This document shows, piece by piece, positions 51,625 to 60,921 of a stretch of 64,000 nucleotides of DNA. The position numbers and the translations under genes were made by a program. The stretch is from Phytoactinopolyspora alkaliphila (GTDB taxonomy: Bacteria; Actinomycetota; Actinomycetes; Jiangellales; Jiangellaceae). Within the stretch, counting starts at the first letter, position 1, and each line of letters begins with the position of its first letter. Location: the NCBI RefSeq assembly GCF_010550695.1, contig NZ_JAAGOB010000015.1, forward strand, positions 62,001 to 126,000. Direction: 5' to 3'. Below the pieces are notes generated by a model. The model made no database searches. It worked only from the letters and a program-made list of their open reading frames with translations, and had not been told where the DNA came from.

Positions 51625-53424
51625 ATGTCCGGGGCGCAACGCGCAGGCGGGGGGACATCCAGCGACGCCTGGGCACCGCAGCCGGGAACTACCGCCGCAG
51701 GGACGCCGGGTGGCGGACCACCCGAGACGTTCCGGTTGGCCGGCTACCACGGCTTCACCGAGGTGGCCCGGGGCGGCGACAGCATCGTGTACCGCGCCCG
51801 CCAGGACGGACTGGACCGCGACGTCGCGATCAAGGCGGTGGCCATCGAGGATCCCGCCAACCGGGCGCGGTTCGAGCGTGAGCTCGACATCACCGTCCGG
51901 CTCGGCCGCCAGCACCCGCACATCATCACCGTGCTCGACACCGGCACCAGCTCGGCCGGGCACGCCTGCATCGTCATGGACTTCTTCGACCTCGGCTCCC
52001 TGCACGACCGGCTCGCCGCCCACGGTCCTCTGCCCGGCGACGAGGTGGTCACGGCGGGCACGGTGGTGGCCGACGCCCTCGACTTCGCCCACGCGCACGG
52101 CGTCCTGCACCGCGACATCAAGCCGCAGAACATCCTGGTGCTGCCCACGTCGTATGTGCTGGCCGACTTCGGGATCGCCCGGATGGCCGACGCCGGGCAC
52201 ACCGCCTCCCTGGAGCGGTTCAGCTACCGGCATGCCTCGCCGCAGGTCCTGGACGGGGAGCCGCCCACCGCCGCGGACGACGTGTGGTCGCTGGGATCCA
52301 CCTTGTTCACCCTGCTCGACGGCCGTCCGCCTTTCGCCGCCGACGATCCGGACGACGACACCGCGCTGGCGTATCTGCGACGCGTCCGAACCGCCGAGTC
52401 GCGGCCGCTGAATCGCCCGGACGTGGCCCCGGAGCTGGTCCGGATCGTCGAGCGATGCCTGAGCGCCCAGCGGGAAGACCGCTTCGCCGACGCGGCGACG
52501 CTCCGGGCGGCGCTCGGTGGCGTGCGCTCCGAGCACCGGGGCTGGGCACCGGACAGCCCCGGCACCCCGGTCCACCCTGCCGGCGATGGTCGGTCTTCGG
52601 CTGACCCACATCCCTCCGGCGACGAAGAACCCGGTGGTGACGCGGACCCCCCGGCCGCCCCCTCGTCCTCCACACCGGCGAGTTCCGATCCGTGGGCCGC
52701 CGTGCACGCCGTGCCGTCCCTGCCTCCCCCGCAGCCGACCACGCCCGGACCGGTCGCGCCGTCGGCGCTCGCCCACCTCTCCGATCCGGGTGCCGGTGCT
52801 CAGGCGCTGAGCCGGACCGCTCGCGCCGGCTCGGCGTTCGACGCCGACCTCGACGCCACCGGCCTGCGGCCGAGCGAGCCCGCCCATGCCGAGCCGGCGG
52901 TGCCCACCGAACCCGGCACCCCCGGCGAGCCGCGGCACGGCTCCCGCCGCTGGCTCACGATGGTCGGGTTCCTGGCCGGAGCCCTTCTGCTCGGCACACT
53001 CGGTGGCGCACTGATCGCCGTTCTCGGCTCCGGCGACGAGCCCGACCCGGCGGCTTCGCCGCCGCCCACCCTGGTCGCGGAAGCCGTCCCGACATCGACG
53101 TCCGCCCCGGTCGAGGACGACGCCTTGGACCCCGACCTCAGCGATCCGGCGATCGCGCCGCAGGACGTCCAGCTGATCGATCAGGGCACCAGCATCCGGG
53201 TCAGCTGGACCGACCCCACCGGCGGTAACGCGTTCTTCGTCGTCGTCGACGTCACCGACGAGGCCCAGCCGAACGCGCTGCGGCAGGTGAGCCAGGATCA
53301 GACCCAGCTCACCGTCGAGGGCATCGACCCCGGCCAGGCCCAGGTGTGTGTGAGCGTCGTCGGCATCCTGGCCAATGAGAGAGATCGCTTCGGCGCGTCG
53401 AAACCGGAGTGCGTCACCCGCTGA
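51625..53424 (+). CDS. Membrane Ser/Thr protein kinase with external Fn3-like domain
   Basis: The 599-residue protein has a Hanks-type kinase domain (about 40-295): Gly loop ARGGDSIVYRA, Lys70 in VAIKAV, HRDIKPQN with catalytic Asp164, DFG at 181. The activation segment has ASPQV where APE is usual. A Pro/Ser/Thr-rich juxtamembrane stretch (about 315-440) leads to one membrane helix (443-466), then an extracytoplasmic Fn3-like domain (VSWTDPTGGNAFFVVVDV). GAGGGGAATCACC precedes ATG 51625. It is divergent from the ilv operon. Actinobacterial kinases of this plan sense wall or envelope signals; this one lacks PASTA repeats. Confidence 0.92.
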   Translation: MSGAQRAGGGTSSDAWAPQPGTTAAGTPGGGPPETFRLAGYHGFTEVARGGDSIVYRARQDGLDRDVAIKAVAIEDPANRARFERELDITVRLGRQHPHIITVLDTGTSSAGHACIVMDFFDLGSLHDRLAAHGPLPGDEVVTAGTVVADALDFAHAHGVLHRDIKPQNILVLPTSYVLADFGIARMADAGHTASLERFSYRHASPQVLDGEPPTAADDVWSLGSTLFTLLDGRPPFAADDPDDDTALAYLRRVRTAESRPLNRPDVAPELVRIVERCLSAQREDRFADAATLRAALGGVRSEHRGWAPDSPGTPVHPAGDGRSSADPHPSGDEEPGGDADPPAAPSSSTPASSDPWAAVHAVPSLPPPQPTTPGPVAPSALAHLSDPGAGAQALSRTARAGSAFDADLDATGLRPSEPAHAEPAVPTEPGTPGEPRHGSRRWLTMVGFLAGALLLGTLGGALIAVLGSGDEPDPAASPPPTLVAEAVPTSTSAPVEDDALDPDLSDPAIAPQDVQLIDQGTSIRVSWTDPTGGNAFFVVVDVTDEAQPNALRQVSQDQTQLTVEGIDPGQAQVCVSVVGILANERDRFGASKPECVTR

Positions 53425-53466
53425 GCCCACTCCGCGGCAGCCGGGACAACGTGTCCCAGTTCCATG

Positions 53467-54858
53467 TCAGACGAACGCGCTCACGGCGAAGGCGAGCAGG
53501 AAGCCGATGCCGCCGATCAGGGTCACCATGACCGTCCAGGTCTTCAGCGTGGTCTTCACGTCCATGTCGAAGAACCGGCCGACGAGCCAGAAGCCCGAGT
53601 CGTTGACGTGACTGAGCACCGTCGCGCCGGCCGCGATCGCGATCACCGTCAGAGCCTTGTATGCCTCGCTGAAATCGCCCGTCTCCACGACCGGTGAGAT
53701 CAGGCTGGCTGCCGTGATCAGAGCGACGGTGGCCGACCCCTGGCTGACCCGCAGCGCGACCGCGACCACGAACGCGGCGAGGATCACCGGCATCCCGGTC
53801 TCCTCCAGCGTGTCGGCGAGCGCATCGCCGATGCCGCTGGCCCTCAGCACCGCACCGAACATCCCACCGGCTCCGGTGATCAGGATGATCGACGCGACGG
53901 GTCCGAACGCGCCGTCGGTGATCTGCTCGACCTCCTCGCGGGATCGGCGCTGAGCCAGCCCGCATACGACGATGGCGACCAGCACCGCGATGAGCAGCGC
54001 CACCGGCGTCTGGCCGACCATCCGTACTGCCTGCACGACGGGGTTGTCGCCGTCCACCGTGCCCTGTTCCTCCAGCGTGCTGAGTCCGGTCTCACCGAAG
54101 ATCAGCACGAGAGGCAGCAGGAGGATCAGCAGGACGGAGCGGAATCGCGGCGGCGTCCGTTCAGCTGTCTCGCGCTCCAGCTCGTCGGATCGCGCCAGCA
54201 GCTGCGGCACGGGAACGTGGATGCGCCGGCCCATGAGAACACCGAAGAGGTAGGAGCCCACGAACCACGTCGGGAGGCCGATGGCCAAGCCGAAGACGAG
54301 CACCAGCCCGACGTTGGCGTCGATCAGCCCGGCCGCGGCGACCGGGCCCGGGTGCGGTGGGACGAACGCGTGCATCATGGCGAACGCACCGGCCACCGGC
54401 AGCCCGAAGGTCAGCAGGGATCCCCCCAGCCGCCGCGCGACGGTGAACAGGATCGGAAGGAAGACGACCAGCCCGGCGTCGAAGAAGATCGGGAATCCGA
54501 ACAGCAGTGCCGCGACACCCAATGCCAGGGCGGCGCGGTTGTCCCGGGTGCGCCCCACGAGGGCGTCGGCGAGCACCTGTGCGCCGCCGCTGATCTCCAG
54601 CAACCGACCCAGGATCGCTCCCAGTGCCACCAGGAGCGCCACGTTCCCGAGCGTGCCGCCGAGCCCGTCCACCACCGTGGGCACGACCTCCGACAGCGGT
54701 ATCCGGGTCGCGAGCGCGGTGAGCAGGCTGACCACGATCAGGGCGAGGAAGGCGTGCAGCCGCACCTTCATGATCAGGAACAGCAGCACGGCGACCGCGG
54801 CGGCCGCGATCAGCAGAAGTGGGCCGGTCGAGAGTACGGGCTCGACGTCGCTGTCCAT
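53467..54858 (-). CDS. GntP-family gluconate/hydroxyacid permease
   Basis: The 463-residue protein has 12-14 hydrophobic helices and GntP landmarks: AFALIVVSLLTALATRIPLS-like first helices (LHAFLALIVVSLLTALA), GAFAMMHAFVPPHPGPVAAA and LSHVNDSGFWLVGRFF with the conserved HVNDSGFW. Members are proton symporters for gluconate, idonate or glycerate-like acids. GGAGGGCCC precedes ATG 54858. It is convergent with the kinase gene and has no metabolic partner here; a 2-hydroxyacid substrate could feed the dehydrogenase at 14530, which is speculative. Confidence 0.92.
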   Translation of the reverse strand: MDSDVEPVLSTGPLLLIAAAAVAVLLFLIMKVRLHAFLALIVVSLLTALATRIPLSEVVPTVVDGLGGTLGNVALLVALGAILGRLLEISGGAQVLADALVGRTRDNRAALALGVAALLFGFPIFFDAGLVVFLPILFTVARRLGGSLLTFGLPVAGAFAMMHAFVPPHPGPVAAAGLIDANVGLVLVFGLAIGLPTWFVGSYLFGVLMGRRIHVPVPQLLARSDELERETAERTPPRFRSVLLILLLPLVLIFGETGLSTLEEQGTVDGDNPVVQAVRMVGQTPVALLIAVLVAIVVCGLAQRRSREEVEQITDGAFGPVASIILITGAGGMFGAVLRASGIGDALADTLEETGMPVILAAFVVAVALRVSQGSATVALITAASLISPVVETGDFSEAYKALTVIAIAAGATVLSHVNDSGFWLVGRFFDMDVKTTLKTWTVMVTLIGGIGFLLAFAVSAFV

Positions 54859-54996
54859 GGGCCCTCCAGGGGATCTTGGTGCACTTCCAGCTACCCCGGG
54901 ACAGTCATGTTCACACTTGCGAGAGGTCAACGTCCGGCCTCACACCGACGGCGGGCAGGAGTCACGCAGAGCACTGGCTCCCGCCGTGCCCCGGAT

Positions 54997-55744
54997 CTAT
55001 CCGAACCGGTCCAGCTCGACCGGCACCCGCCACGTCCCGGTACCGGTCCGGGCATTGTCGATCACCAGGAACTCCTCCACGGTCGCATCCGCGAGGCTTA
55101 CCGTGACGCCCACGATCGCCGTCTCGCTCCCGCCCGCACATCGGCTCACCCCCGCCGGGCAGGCGGTCACGTAGGTACGCAACCGGTGCACCGTCCCCGG
55201 TTCGAGGTGCGCGAGGGTGACCAGGTGCCGGCCGGCGCGCAGCCCAGAGTTTTCCCGTTCCAGCCAGCCGCTGACCGCCTCCACCGTCAGCCGGTCGAGA
55301 TCCTGGCGCTCGGCGTGGGAGAACACCGGCCGCAGCGACGACGCCGCCGGTAGTGGATCACCGCCCGGGAACGTGGCGAAGACGGTGTAGGCCGTCGCTC
55401 GTTCCAGTGCGGCCAGCCGGGCGGTGTGTGCCAGCCTGCTCACCGTCGGCAGGCCGGCGTCGGCTTCCGGTAGCCGGGACATGCGCGACGGGTCGGCGAT
55501 GCTGATCGACAACGACCGCGAACGTCACCTCGGTGCCGATCCGCGCGGGCACGAGCGTCCTGGTCGCCACCACGGTGAGCTCGCCCGGGAACTCCTCGTC
55601 GGCGAGGTCCTGCGTGGATCGGACGTTGCGCTCGTGATCCGTGACGCACCCGGCGACCGCCAGGACACCGGCCAGCGCGGCACCGCCCAGCGCCCCGGGC
55701 CGCAGCCGACGCAGCCACCGCACCACCCGGCGCCGGGTCCTCAC
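54997..55744 (-). pseudogene. Frameshifted lipoprotein gene
   Basis: The upstream part (GTG 55744, overlapping the previous gene stop as GTGA) encodes a basic N-terminus and lipobox LAVAGC, then sense sequence to GTEVTFAV. At about 55513 one extra base shifts the frame into a nonsense tail rich in Arg. The other frame resumes with LSISIADPSRMSRLPEADAG and runs to 54997 (VPVELDRFG). Joined, they make one roughly 248-residue lipoprotein; the 3' part has no start or ribosome site of its own. Real mutation or sequencing error. Function unknown. Confidence 0.75.
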
Positions 55745-56544
55745 GATCCGCCGTCGCCGAAACGCGCCAGGTAGCCGTCGATCTCGATGTCCAGGATCTC
55801 GCGTTGCTGGAGCACCTTCTCGGCGCGCTCCACCATGTTGTAGTCCGAACGCTGAGGGTCACACTCGAAGGCGACCACCGGCTTGTTCCGTTCAACGGCG
55901 TCGTCGATCCGATCGATGTCCCCGGAGGTCAGGAACTCCGGGACGTCGCGCAGGACGGTGACATCGACCTGGTACTCGCCGTCGTGGCATGTGTCGGCGT
56001 AGATCTGATGCCAAACGACGTCGATCAACATGCTCGAGTAGCGGTTGACGATGTCGGCGTGGAGCTCGTCCCGGCTCAGGTTCTCCGCGAAGTTGAGCGC
56101 CATCTGCTCGGTCTCGGCATTGAGTCCCTCGTACGTGATGCCGAACGCCGCGTCGCCAGCATCGTCACCGTCGCCGAACGGCCACACGTCACCGAGATCG
56201 ATCAGTCCTGCGGAGTGCGGGAGTTGCACCAGGCAGATCACACCGGCCACCGAGGCCAGGGCGGAGCGCAGACGACGCTGACCGCCTCTCGCGACGAGGG
56301 CGCGCCAGGCCATCACAAGCCCCGCGATCGCCAGGACCAAACCGAGCATGTTGAACCGGCTGTCCTGGACCACCTCGCCGTTGACCGTCGTCGTACTGCT
56401 CGCGCCGGCGAAGAGGACGAACGGCAGCAGCCCCAGGGCCGCGGCGACCACCGGGCGGACCACGTCGTGTCCGAGATCGACATCGGGCGCCACCGGCCGG
56501 TCCGGTGCCGTGTCCTGACCTCCCGGGCGTCTGTGACCTTCCAT
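55741..56544 (-). CDS. Uncharacterised membrane protein
   Basis: About 267 residues: a polar N-terminus, two or three helices (VVRPVVAAALGLLPFVLF, LGLVLAIAGLVMAW, LASVAGVICLVQL) and an exported soluble domain with two Cys (YADTCHDGEYQ and FECDPQ) that could form a disulfide. ATG 56544 is chosen with GGAGG upstream; longer forms are possible. It lies 17 bp after the transglutaminase-like gene and overlaps the frameshifted lipoprotein, so it belongs to the MoxR-DUF58 operon. No family recognised. Confidence 0.75.
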   Translation of the reverse strand: MEGHRRPGGQDTAPDRPVAPDVDLGHDVVRPVVAAALGLLPFVLFAGASSTTTVNGEVVQDSRFNMLGLVLAIAGLVMAWRALVARGGQRRLRSALASVAGVICLVQLPHSAGLIDLGDVWPFGDGDDAGDAAFGITYEGLNAETEQMALNFAENLSRDELHADIVNRYSSMLIDVVWHQIYADTCHDGEYQVDVTVLRDVPEFLTSGDIDRIDDAVERNKPVVAFECDPQRSDYNMVERAEKVLQQREILDIEIDGYLARFGDGGS

Positions 56545-56561
56545 GTCAGACACACCTCCGC

Positions 56562-58769
56562 TCATCTGCGCAACACGCGCGGATCGATCCACCACAACAG
56601 CCGTCGCGGCCATGCGGATCCGCGCCGAACGCCGCGGGCCAGCGCGGTCGCCACCTTCCAGTGCGGGAGCCGGTCGCCCGCCGGGCTGCGGCTCCCGCCG
56701 CCCTGTACATCCGGGCCGCCTCGTACGCTGCCCCGTCCTGACCCGGCCGTCGTGACGGGCGGGCCGAACGCCTCACGTTCCGCGACGGCCGCCAGCCCGG
56801 CAGCGCCGTCGCCGCCACCGAGCCTGGCGAGGTCGCCGGCGAGATCCGGTGCGGCCCTGCTGACCGGAGCCCGCACCCCGGCCAGCCACATCGCGTCCAG
56901 CGCCTCGTCCCACGCGCCCACCGCTCCCGCACGGCGGTGCCGGAGCCGGCGCTGGACCCGCAGGACGAACAGCACCACCACCGCCGTGAGCAGCACGCCG
57001 ATCACCACGGTGATCGCGGCGGGCCAGGCCAGGCCGGAGCGCGACTCGTCGGGCACCTCGTCACCGCCTGGCGGCTCGGCCACAGGCTCGCTCGCCTCGT
57101 CGTCCTCGCCCGGGTCGTCCTCGTCGACCAGCTCGTCCTCGCCCACCAGAGTGGTCCGGTCCCCGTCCCCGACCTCCCGGTCCGAGGGCGTGGGGTCGAA
57201 GGCCACCCATCCGGCCCCGGACAGGTAGACCTCCGGCCACGCGTTGGCATGCTTCCCGTACACCGTGGCGGCATCGCCGTCGCCCGCGCGGGGAACGTCG
57301 AATCCGACGACGAGCCGGCTCGGGATGCCGAGGGAACGAGCCATCACGATGAATGCCGTCGCGAACTGCTCACTGGTGCCGCTTTGCGCACCAGGGGCGT
57401 CGTCGCCGAAGAGGAACTCCCGCAACCGGGCGTACGACGAGCCCACCGGAGCCAGCGGATCCAGGGACCGGTCTGTGCGGACCAGTGTCTCGAGCGCCTG
57501 CGCCTGCTCGAATCGTGAGCGAGCGTTGACCGTGGCCTCGGCCGCGTAGGTGGCGAACTCGCGCGGCAGGCCCGGCACAGCGAGGTACCGCTCTGGTGCG
57601 TCCGCGGGGACGCCCGCGCTGCGAAGGAGGCCGGCGCTGCCCTGGTCCACCTCCCCGCGGATCGCGTACTGGAGTCCAGCGGGCGTGCCCGCGGGCCGGA
57701 CGAGCGAGCCGGTGTCGACGTCGACGTACACGTCGGCGAGTGAGCTTCCGGTCGGCGTTCCGGCCGCGGGAAGCCAGAGTCCGGGAAGGTCGACGACGTC
57801 CACGACGACGTCGTATGCCCCTCGGTGCCGCCCCGGCGGCAGATCGGGAGCGCGCACCGCCCCCATGGGCTGGAACTGGGCGTCCGCGCTCCATCCCGCA
57901 CCGTCGTACTCCGGGAGGACGACCAGCGCCAGCCGGTCCGGTGCGGTGCCGCGGACCCGGAACAGCTCCAGGTCGCTCTCCTCGCCCCACAGGCTGAGCA
58001 TCGGCAGCGGGTTGGTCGCCTCGATGCTGACCACCGGCGGCGTCACGAGCTCGCGGGGCTCGAACGGCTCCGAGCTGGGCAGCGCAGCCGCCACCAGGGT
58101 GACCGAGCCCACGACCGCGAGGCCGGCGACACCGGAGAGCATGGCGGCACGTCTGCCGGGCGTGCGGCGGGTGGCGGCGCGATCGGACCGGGACTGATTC
58201 TCCGGCCTGTCCAGCAGTACCCAGCCCGCCCCGCTGAGAACGACGACGACCAGCGCCGCCACCCCGTGCCGGTCCGCCTCACCCGCGGTGAGCAGCGCCG
58301 CGCACACATAGAGCACAGCGGCGCCCATCACCGGTGAGACGCCGGGCCCCGGACAGCGGCCGGCCAGCAGGTACACGGTGAGCGAGATCAGCGCCACCAG
58401 CAACATGACCGGCGTCAGCATCTCGGCGTCTCCCGGAGCGGGCCGGGGGCCGGTGAGCAGCCGCGGCACCGAGTCGATGAGCGGGCCGAGGACCGACAGA
58501 CCCGGTGAGTCCCGCCACGCGGGCATGTCGATGAGCGGCAGTCCTTGTTCCGCGGTGCGCAGCACACCGAGTGCGGCCGCGGTGCACAGGCCGCTGACCG
58601 CCGTCGCCACCAGCCAGGCCGGCAGCTTCAGCCAGCGGCCTGCCGCCACCAGGGCCAGCGGGAGAAGGACCGCGACCAGCAGGGCGGGAAGGATCACCCA
58701 GCCGTCGTAGGCGCGGGCGAGCGGCAGGCTCGCGGCCAGGAGCACCAGGGCCGCCCAGGCGTATCTCAT
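56562..58769 (-). CDS. TgpA-like transglutaminase-domain membrane protein (Cys replaced)
   Basis: The 735-residue protein has an N-terminal set of about seven helices (DUF3488/TgpA_N), an external transglutaminase-like domain (about 420-540), and a C-terminal helix followed by an acidic region. The site that is GxCExF in active enzymes is SGTSEQFATAF, so Cys is Ser466; His (KHANAWPEVYL) and Asp (AFDPTPSD) remain. It is probably non-proteolytic or uses altered chemistry. ATGA overlap with neither end is seen, but the DUF58 gene ends at 58766, overlapping its start by 4 bp. Confidence 0.88.
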   Translation of the reverse strand: MRYAWAALVLLAASLPLARAYDGWVILPALLVAVLLPLALVAAGRWLKLPAWLVATAVSGLCTAAALGVLRTAEQGLPLIDMPAWRDSPGLSVLGPLIDSVPRLLTGPRPAPGDAEMLTPVMLLVALISLTVYLLAGRCPGPGVSPVMGAAVLYVCAALLTAGEADRHGVAALVVVVLSGAGWVLLDRPENQSRSDRAATRRTPGRRAAMLSGVAGLAVVGSVTLVAAALPSSEPFEPRELVTPPVVSIEATNPLPMLSLWGEESDLELFRVRGTAPDRLALVVLPEYDGAGWSADAQFQPMGAVRAPDLPPGRHRGAYDVVVDVVDLPGLWLPAAGTPTGSSLADVYVDVDTGSLVRPAGTPAGLQYAIRGEVDQGSAGLLRSAGVPADAPERYLAVPGLPREFATYAAEATVNARSRFEQAQALETLVRTDRSLDPLAPVGSSYARLREFLFGDDAPGAQSGTSEQFATAFIVMARSLGIPSRLVVGFDVPRAGDGDAATVYGKHANAWPEVYLSGAGWVAFDPTPSDREVGDGDRTTLVGEDELVDEDDPGEDDEASEPVAEPPGGDEVPDESRSGLAWPAAITVVIGVLLTAVVVLFVLRVQRRLRHRRAGAVGAWDEALDAMWLAGVRAPVSRAAPDLAGDLARLGGGDGAAGLAAVAEREAFGPPVTTAGSGRGSVRGGPDVQGGGSRSPAGDRLPHWKVATALARGVRRGSAWPRRLLWWIDPRVLRR

Positions 58770-59929
58770 CGGACCACCGCCAGGTCCCAGCCGTTGAGCA
58801 CGTCCTCGGCGCGTGGCCCGCGCAGCACCACCACGCCGCCGACCACGTCGCTGAGCCGGTTCGCGTGGGCATCCACCAGGGCCAGGACACCGAGACTCGA
58901 TCTGCCGGCATCCACCAGGAGAGAGGCTGTGGGCGCCCGTTCGCCGGAGACGACGGCGACGATGTCGGAACCGTGCAGGGCGGCCGCCGCGGCGGACATC
59001 TCGTCGCCGTCCACCGGATCGATCCCCGCGAGGGCATCCAGCACGGGCGCGGCGAGCAGGCCGGCGCTCGCGTAGTCTCCGGCGCTCTCCGGGCCGGCAG
59101 GCAAGTCCACGTCCAGTGCCCCGCTGACCGTCACCAGCCGGGCGGGGTTGCTCGACGTCGCCGCTTCGTTGATGAGCGAGGCCGCGATGTCCGCCGCCTC
59201 CTCGAAGCCGTCGCCGGCGTAACTCGACGCCCGATCGTCCAGCAATACGGTGAGATGCGGAAGGGACGGGTCGGCGTCGTCCCGGATCATCAGGGTCCCG
59301 GTCTTGGCGCTGGTGGCCCAGTGCAGGCGGCGCAGGTCGTCACCGGGTACGTATTCGTGCAGTCCCACCAGGTCGGTCCCTCCGTGCTCGACCCGCTCGT
59401 CGGCACCGACGTGACTGCGCTGGACACCGGAAGGCAGGCCGAGCACCGGCAGGACGCGGGGCACCACGGTGACGACACTGCGTTCGCCGTGCGCGCTGCG
59501 AGCGACCGCGAGGCGAGCCAGGCCGCGCCGGGCCAGCGTCAGCGGACCGAGTTCCACCGTGCCGCGCCGGGCCGTGGGGACGGTGAAGCCGGCCTGGCGC
59601 GACGCACCGGCCGCCAGCGCCGGAATCCGCACCTGAACCGGCACCCCGCCCACGAGATCCTCACCCTCCACCCGGACCGGGAGCCAGGGCGAGCGGTTGG
59701 TGACGGTGAGCGTGCCGTGCGATTCGCAGAGCCGGGTCACCCGAGCTGACGGCACGATTCGGCTGACCTCAAGCGGCGCCGGAAGGAGCACGCCGGCCGC
59801 CGACGCGACCACCATGGCCAGCAACGCGGCGCCGAAGCCGGCGACGCCCGGATACTGCGCCCAGAGCCCACCGGCCAGCAGCACGGCCGCGGTGCCGAGC
59901 ACCGCCCAGCCGCGTGGAGTGATGGTCAT
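58766..59929 (-). CDS. DUF58 domain protein
   Basis: The 387-residue protein begins with two hydrophobic helices, followed by a DUF58/vWA-like region with the signature YVPGDDLRRLHWATSAKTG and DDADPSLPHLTVLLDD. DUF58 proteins are nearly always encoded with MoxR ATPases and are thought to be chaperone or metal-insertion partners. It overlaps the TgpA-like gene by 4 bp and lies 5 bp after MoxR. Confidence 0.92.
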   Translation of the reverse strand: MTITPRGWAVLGTAAVLLAGGLWAQYPGVAGFGAALLAMVVASAAGVLLPAPLEVSRIVPSARVTRLCESHGTLTVTNRSPWLPVRVEGEDLVGGVPVQVRIPALAAGASRQAGFTVPTARRGTVELGPLTLARRGLARLAVARSAHGERSVVTVVPRVLPVLGLPSGVQRSHVGADERVEHGGTDLVGLHEYVPGDDLRRLHWATSAKTGTLMIRDDADPSLPHLTVLLDDRASSYAGDGFEEAADIAASLINEAATSSNPARLVTVSGALDVDLPAGPESAGDYASAGLLAAPVLDALAGIDPVDGDEMSAAAAALHGSDIVAVVSGERAPTASLLVDAGRSSLGVLALVDAHANRLSDVVGGVVVLRGPRAEDVLNGWDLAVVR

Positions 59930-59934
59930 CGTCG

Positions 59935-60921
59935 TCAGGCCGACGTGGGCCGTGGCACCTCGACCCGGGCGAGGACGTCGTCGAGCACGCCCTCCCGGGT
60001 CTCGCCGGCCAGCATCGCCTCCCGGGTCAGCATCAGCCGGTGCGCCAGGACGGGGGTGACCAGCCGCTGGACGTCGTTCGGGACCACGTAATGGCGGCCC
60101 TGAGCGGCGGCGTAGGCCTGGACGCAGCGGACCAGTCCGCGCAGGCTGCGGGTGCTGGCGCCGAGGCGGAGGCGGTGATCGTCGCGGGTAGCCGCGCCGA
60201 CGGCGCGGACATAGCGCAGGATCGGCTCCGCCACGTGCAGGCGGTACAGCGCCCGGGTCTGCGCGGCCACCTCCTCCGGGCTGGTGACCGTGGCCACGGC
60301 GGAGACGGCTCCCGCGCCGCTGCCCGGGCGCAGGACGTCGACCTCGTGCTCGCCGTCGGGGTAGCCGATGGTGGTACGCAGCAGGAACCGGTCCAGCTGT
60401 GCCTCGGGCAGCCGGTACGTGCCGTCCAGGTCGATCGGGTTCTGGGTGGCGATGACGATGAACGGGTCGGGGACGGTGTGCCCGACGCCGTCCACGGTGA
60501 CCGTGTGCTCCTCCATGACTTCGAGCAGGGCCGACTGCGTCTTGGCCGCGGCGCGGTTGATCTCGTCGGCGAGCACCACGTTGCTGAAGACGGGTCCAGC
60601 CCGGAACCGGATCTCACCGCTCTGCGGGTCGTAGATCGAGGTGCCGGTGACGTCCGACGGCAGCAGGTCGGGCGTGAACTGCACCCGCCGCGACGAGCCG
60701 CCCACCGCGGCCGCCAGCGAACGGGCCAGCGTAGTCTTCCCGGTGCCCGGCACGTCCTCGAGCAGCACGTGACCACCCGCGAACATCGCCACTGCCACCA
60801 GTTCCACGACGGCCCGCTTGCCCCGCAGTGCCGTCTCGACGGTGTCGACGACCCTCCCGTGCAGCATGCGGAACGAGGCGACCTCCGCCTCGCTGAGGGC
60901 CTCTACGCCGGTCACGGTCAT
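59935..60921 (-). CDS. MoxR-family AAA+ ATPase
   Basis: The 328-residue protein has Walker A EDVPGTGKTTLARSLA, Walker B VVLADEINRAAAKTQ, sensor 1 VIATQNPIDLDGTYRLPEAQ (without last residues the core) and the C-terminal lid LGASTRSLRGLVRCVQAYA. MoxR ATPases act as chaperones for vWA-type partners. ATG 60921 overlaps the upstream multi-Fn3 gene stop (ATGA). Confidence 0.94.
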   Translation of the reverse strand: MTVTGVEALSEAEVASFRMLHGRVVDTVETALRGKRAVVELVAVAMFAGGHVLLEDVPGTGKTTLARSLAAAVGGSSRRVQFTPDLLPSDVTGTSIYDPQSGEIRFRAGPVFSNVVLADEINRAAAKTQSALLEVMEEHTVTVDGVGHTVPDPFIVIATQNPIDLDGTYRLPEAQLDRFLLRTTIGYPDGEHEVDVLRPGSGAGAVSAVATVTSPEEVAAQTRALYRLHVAEPILRYVRAVGAATRDDHRLRLGASTRSLRGLVRCVQAYAAAQGRHYVVPNDVQRLVTPVLAHRLMLTREAMLAGETREGVLDDVLARVEVPRPTSA

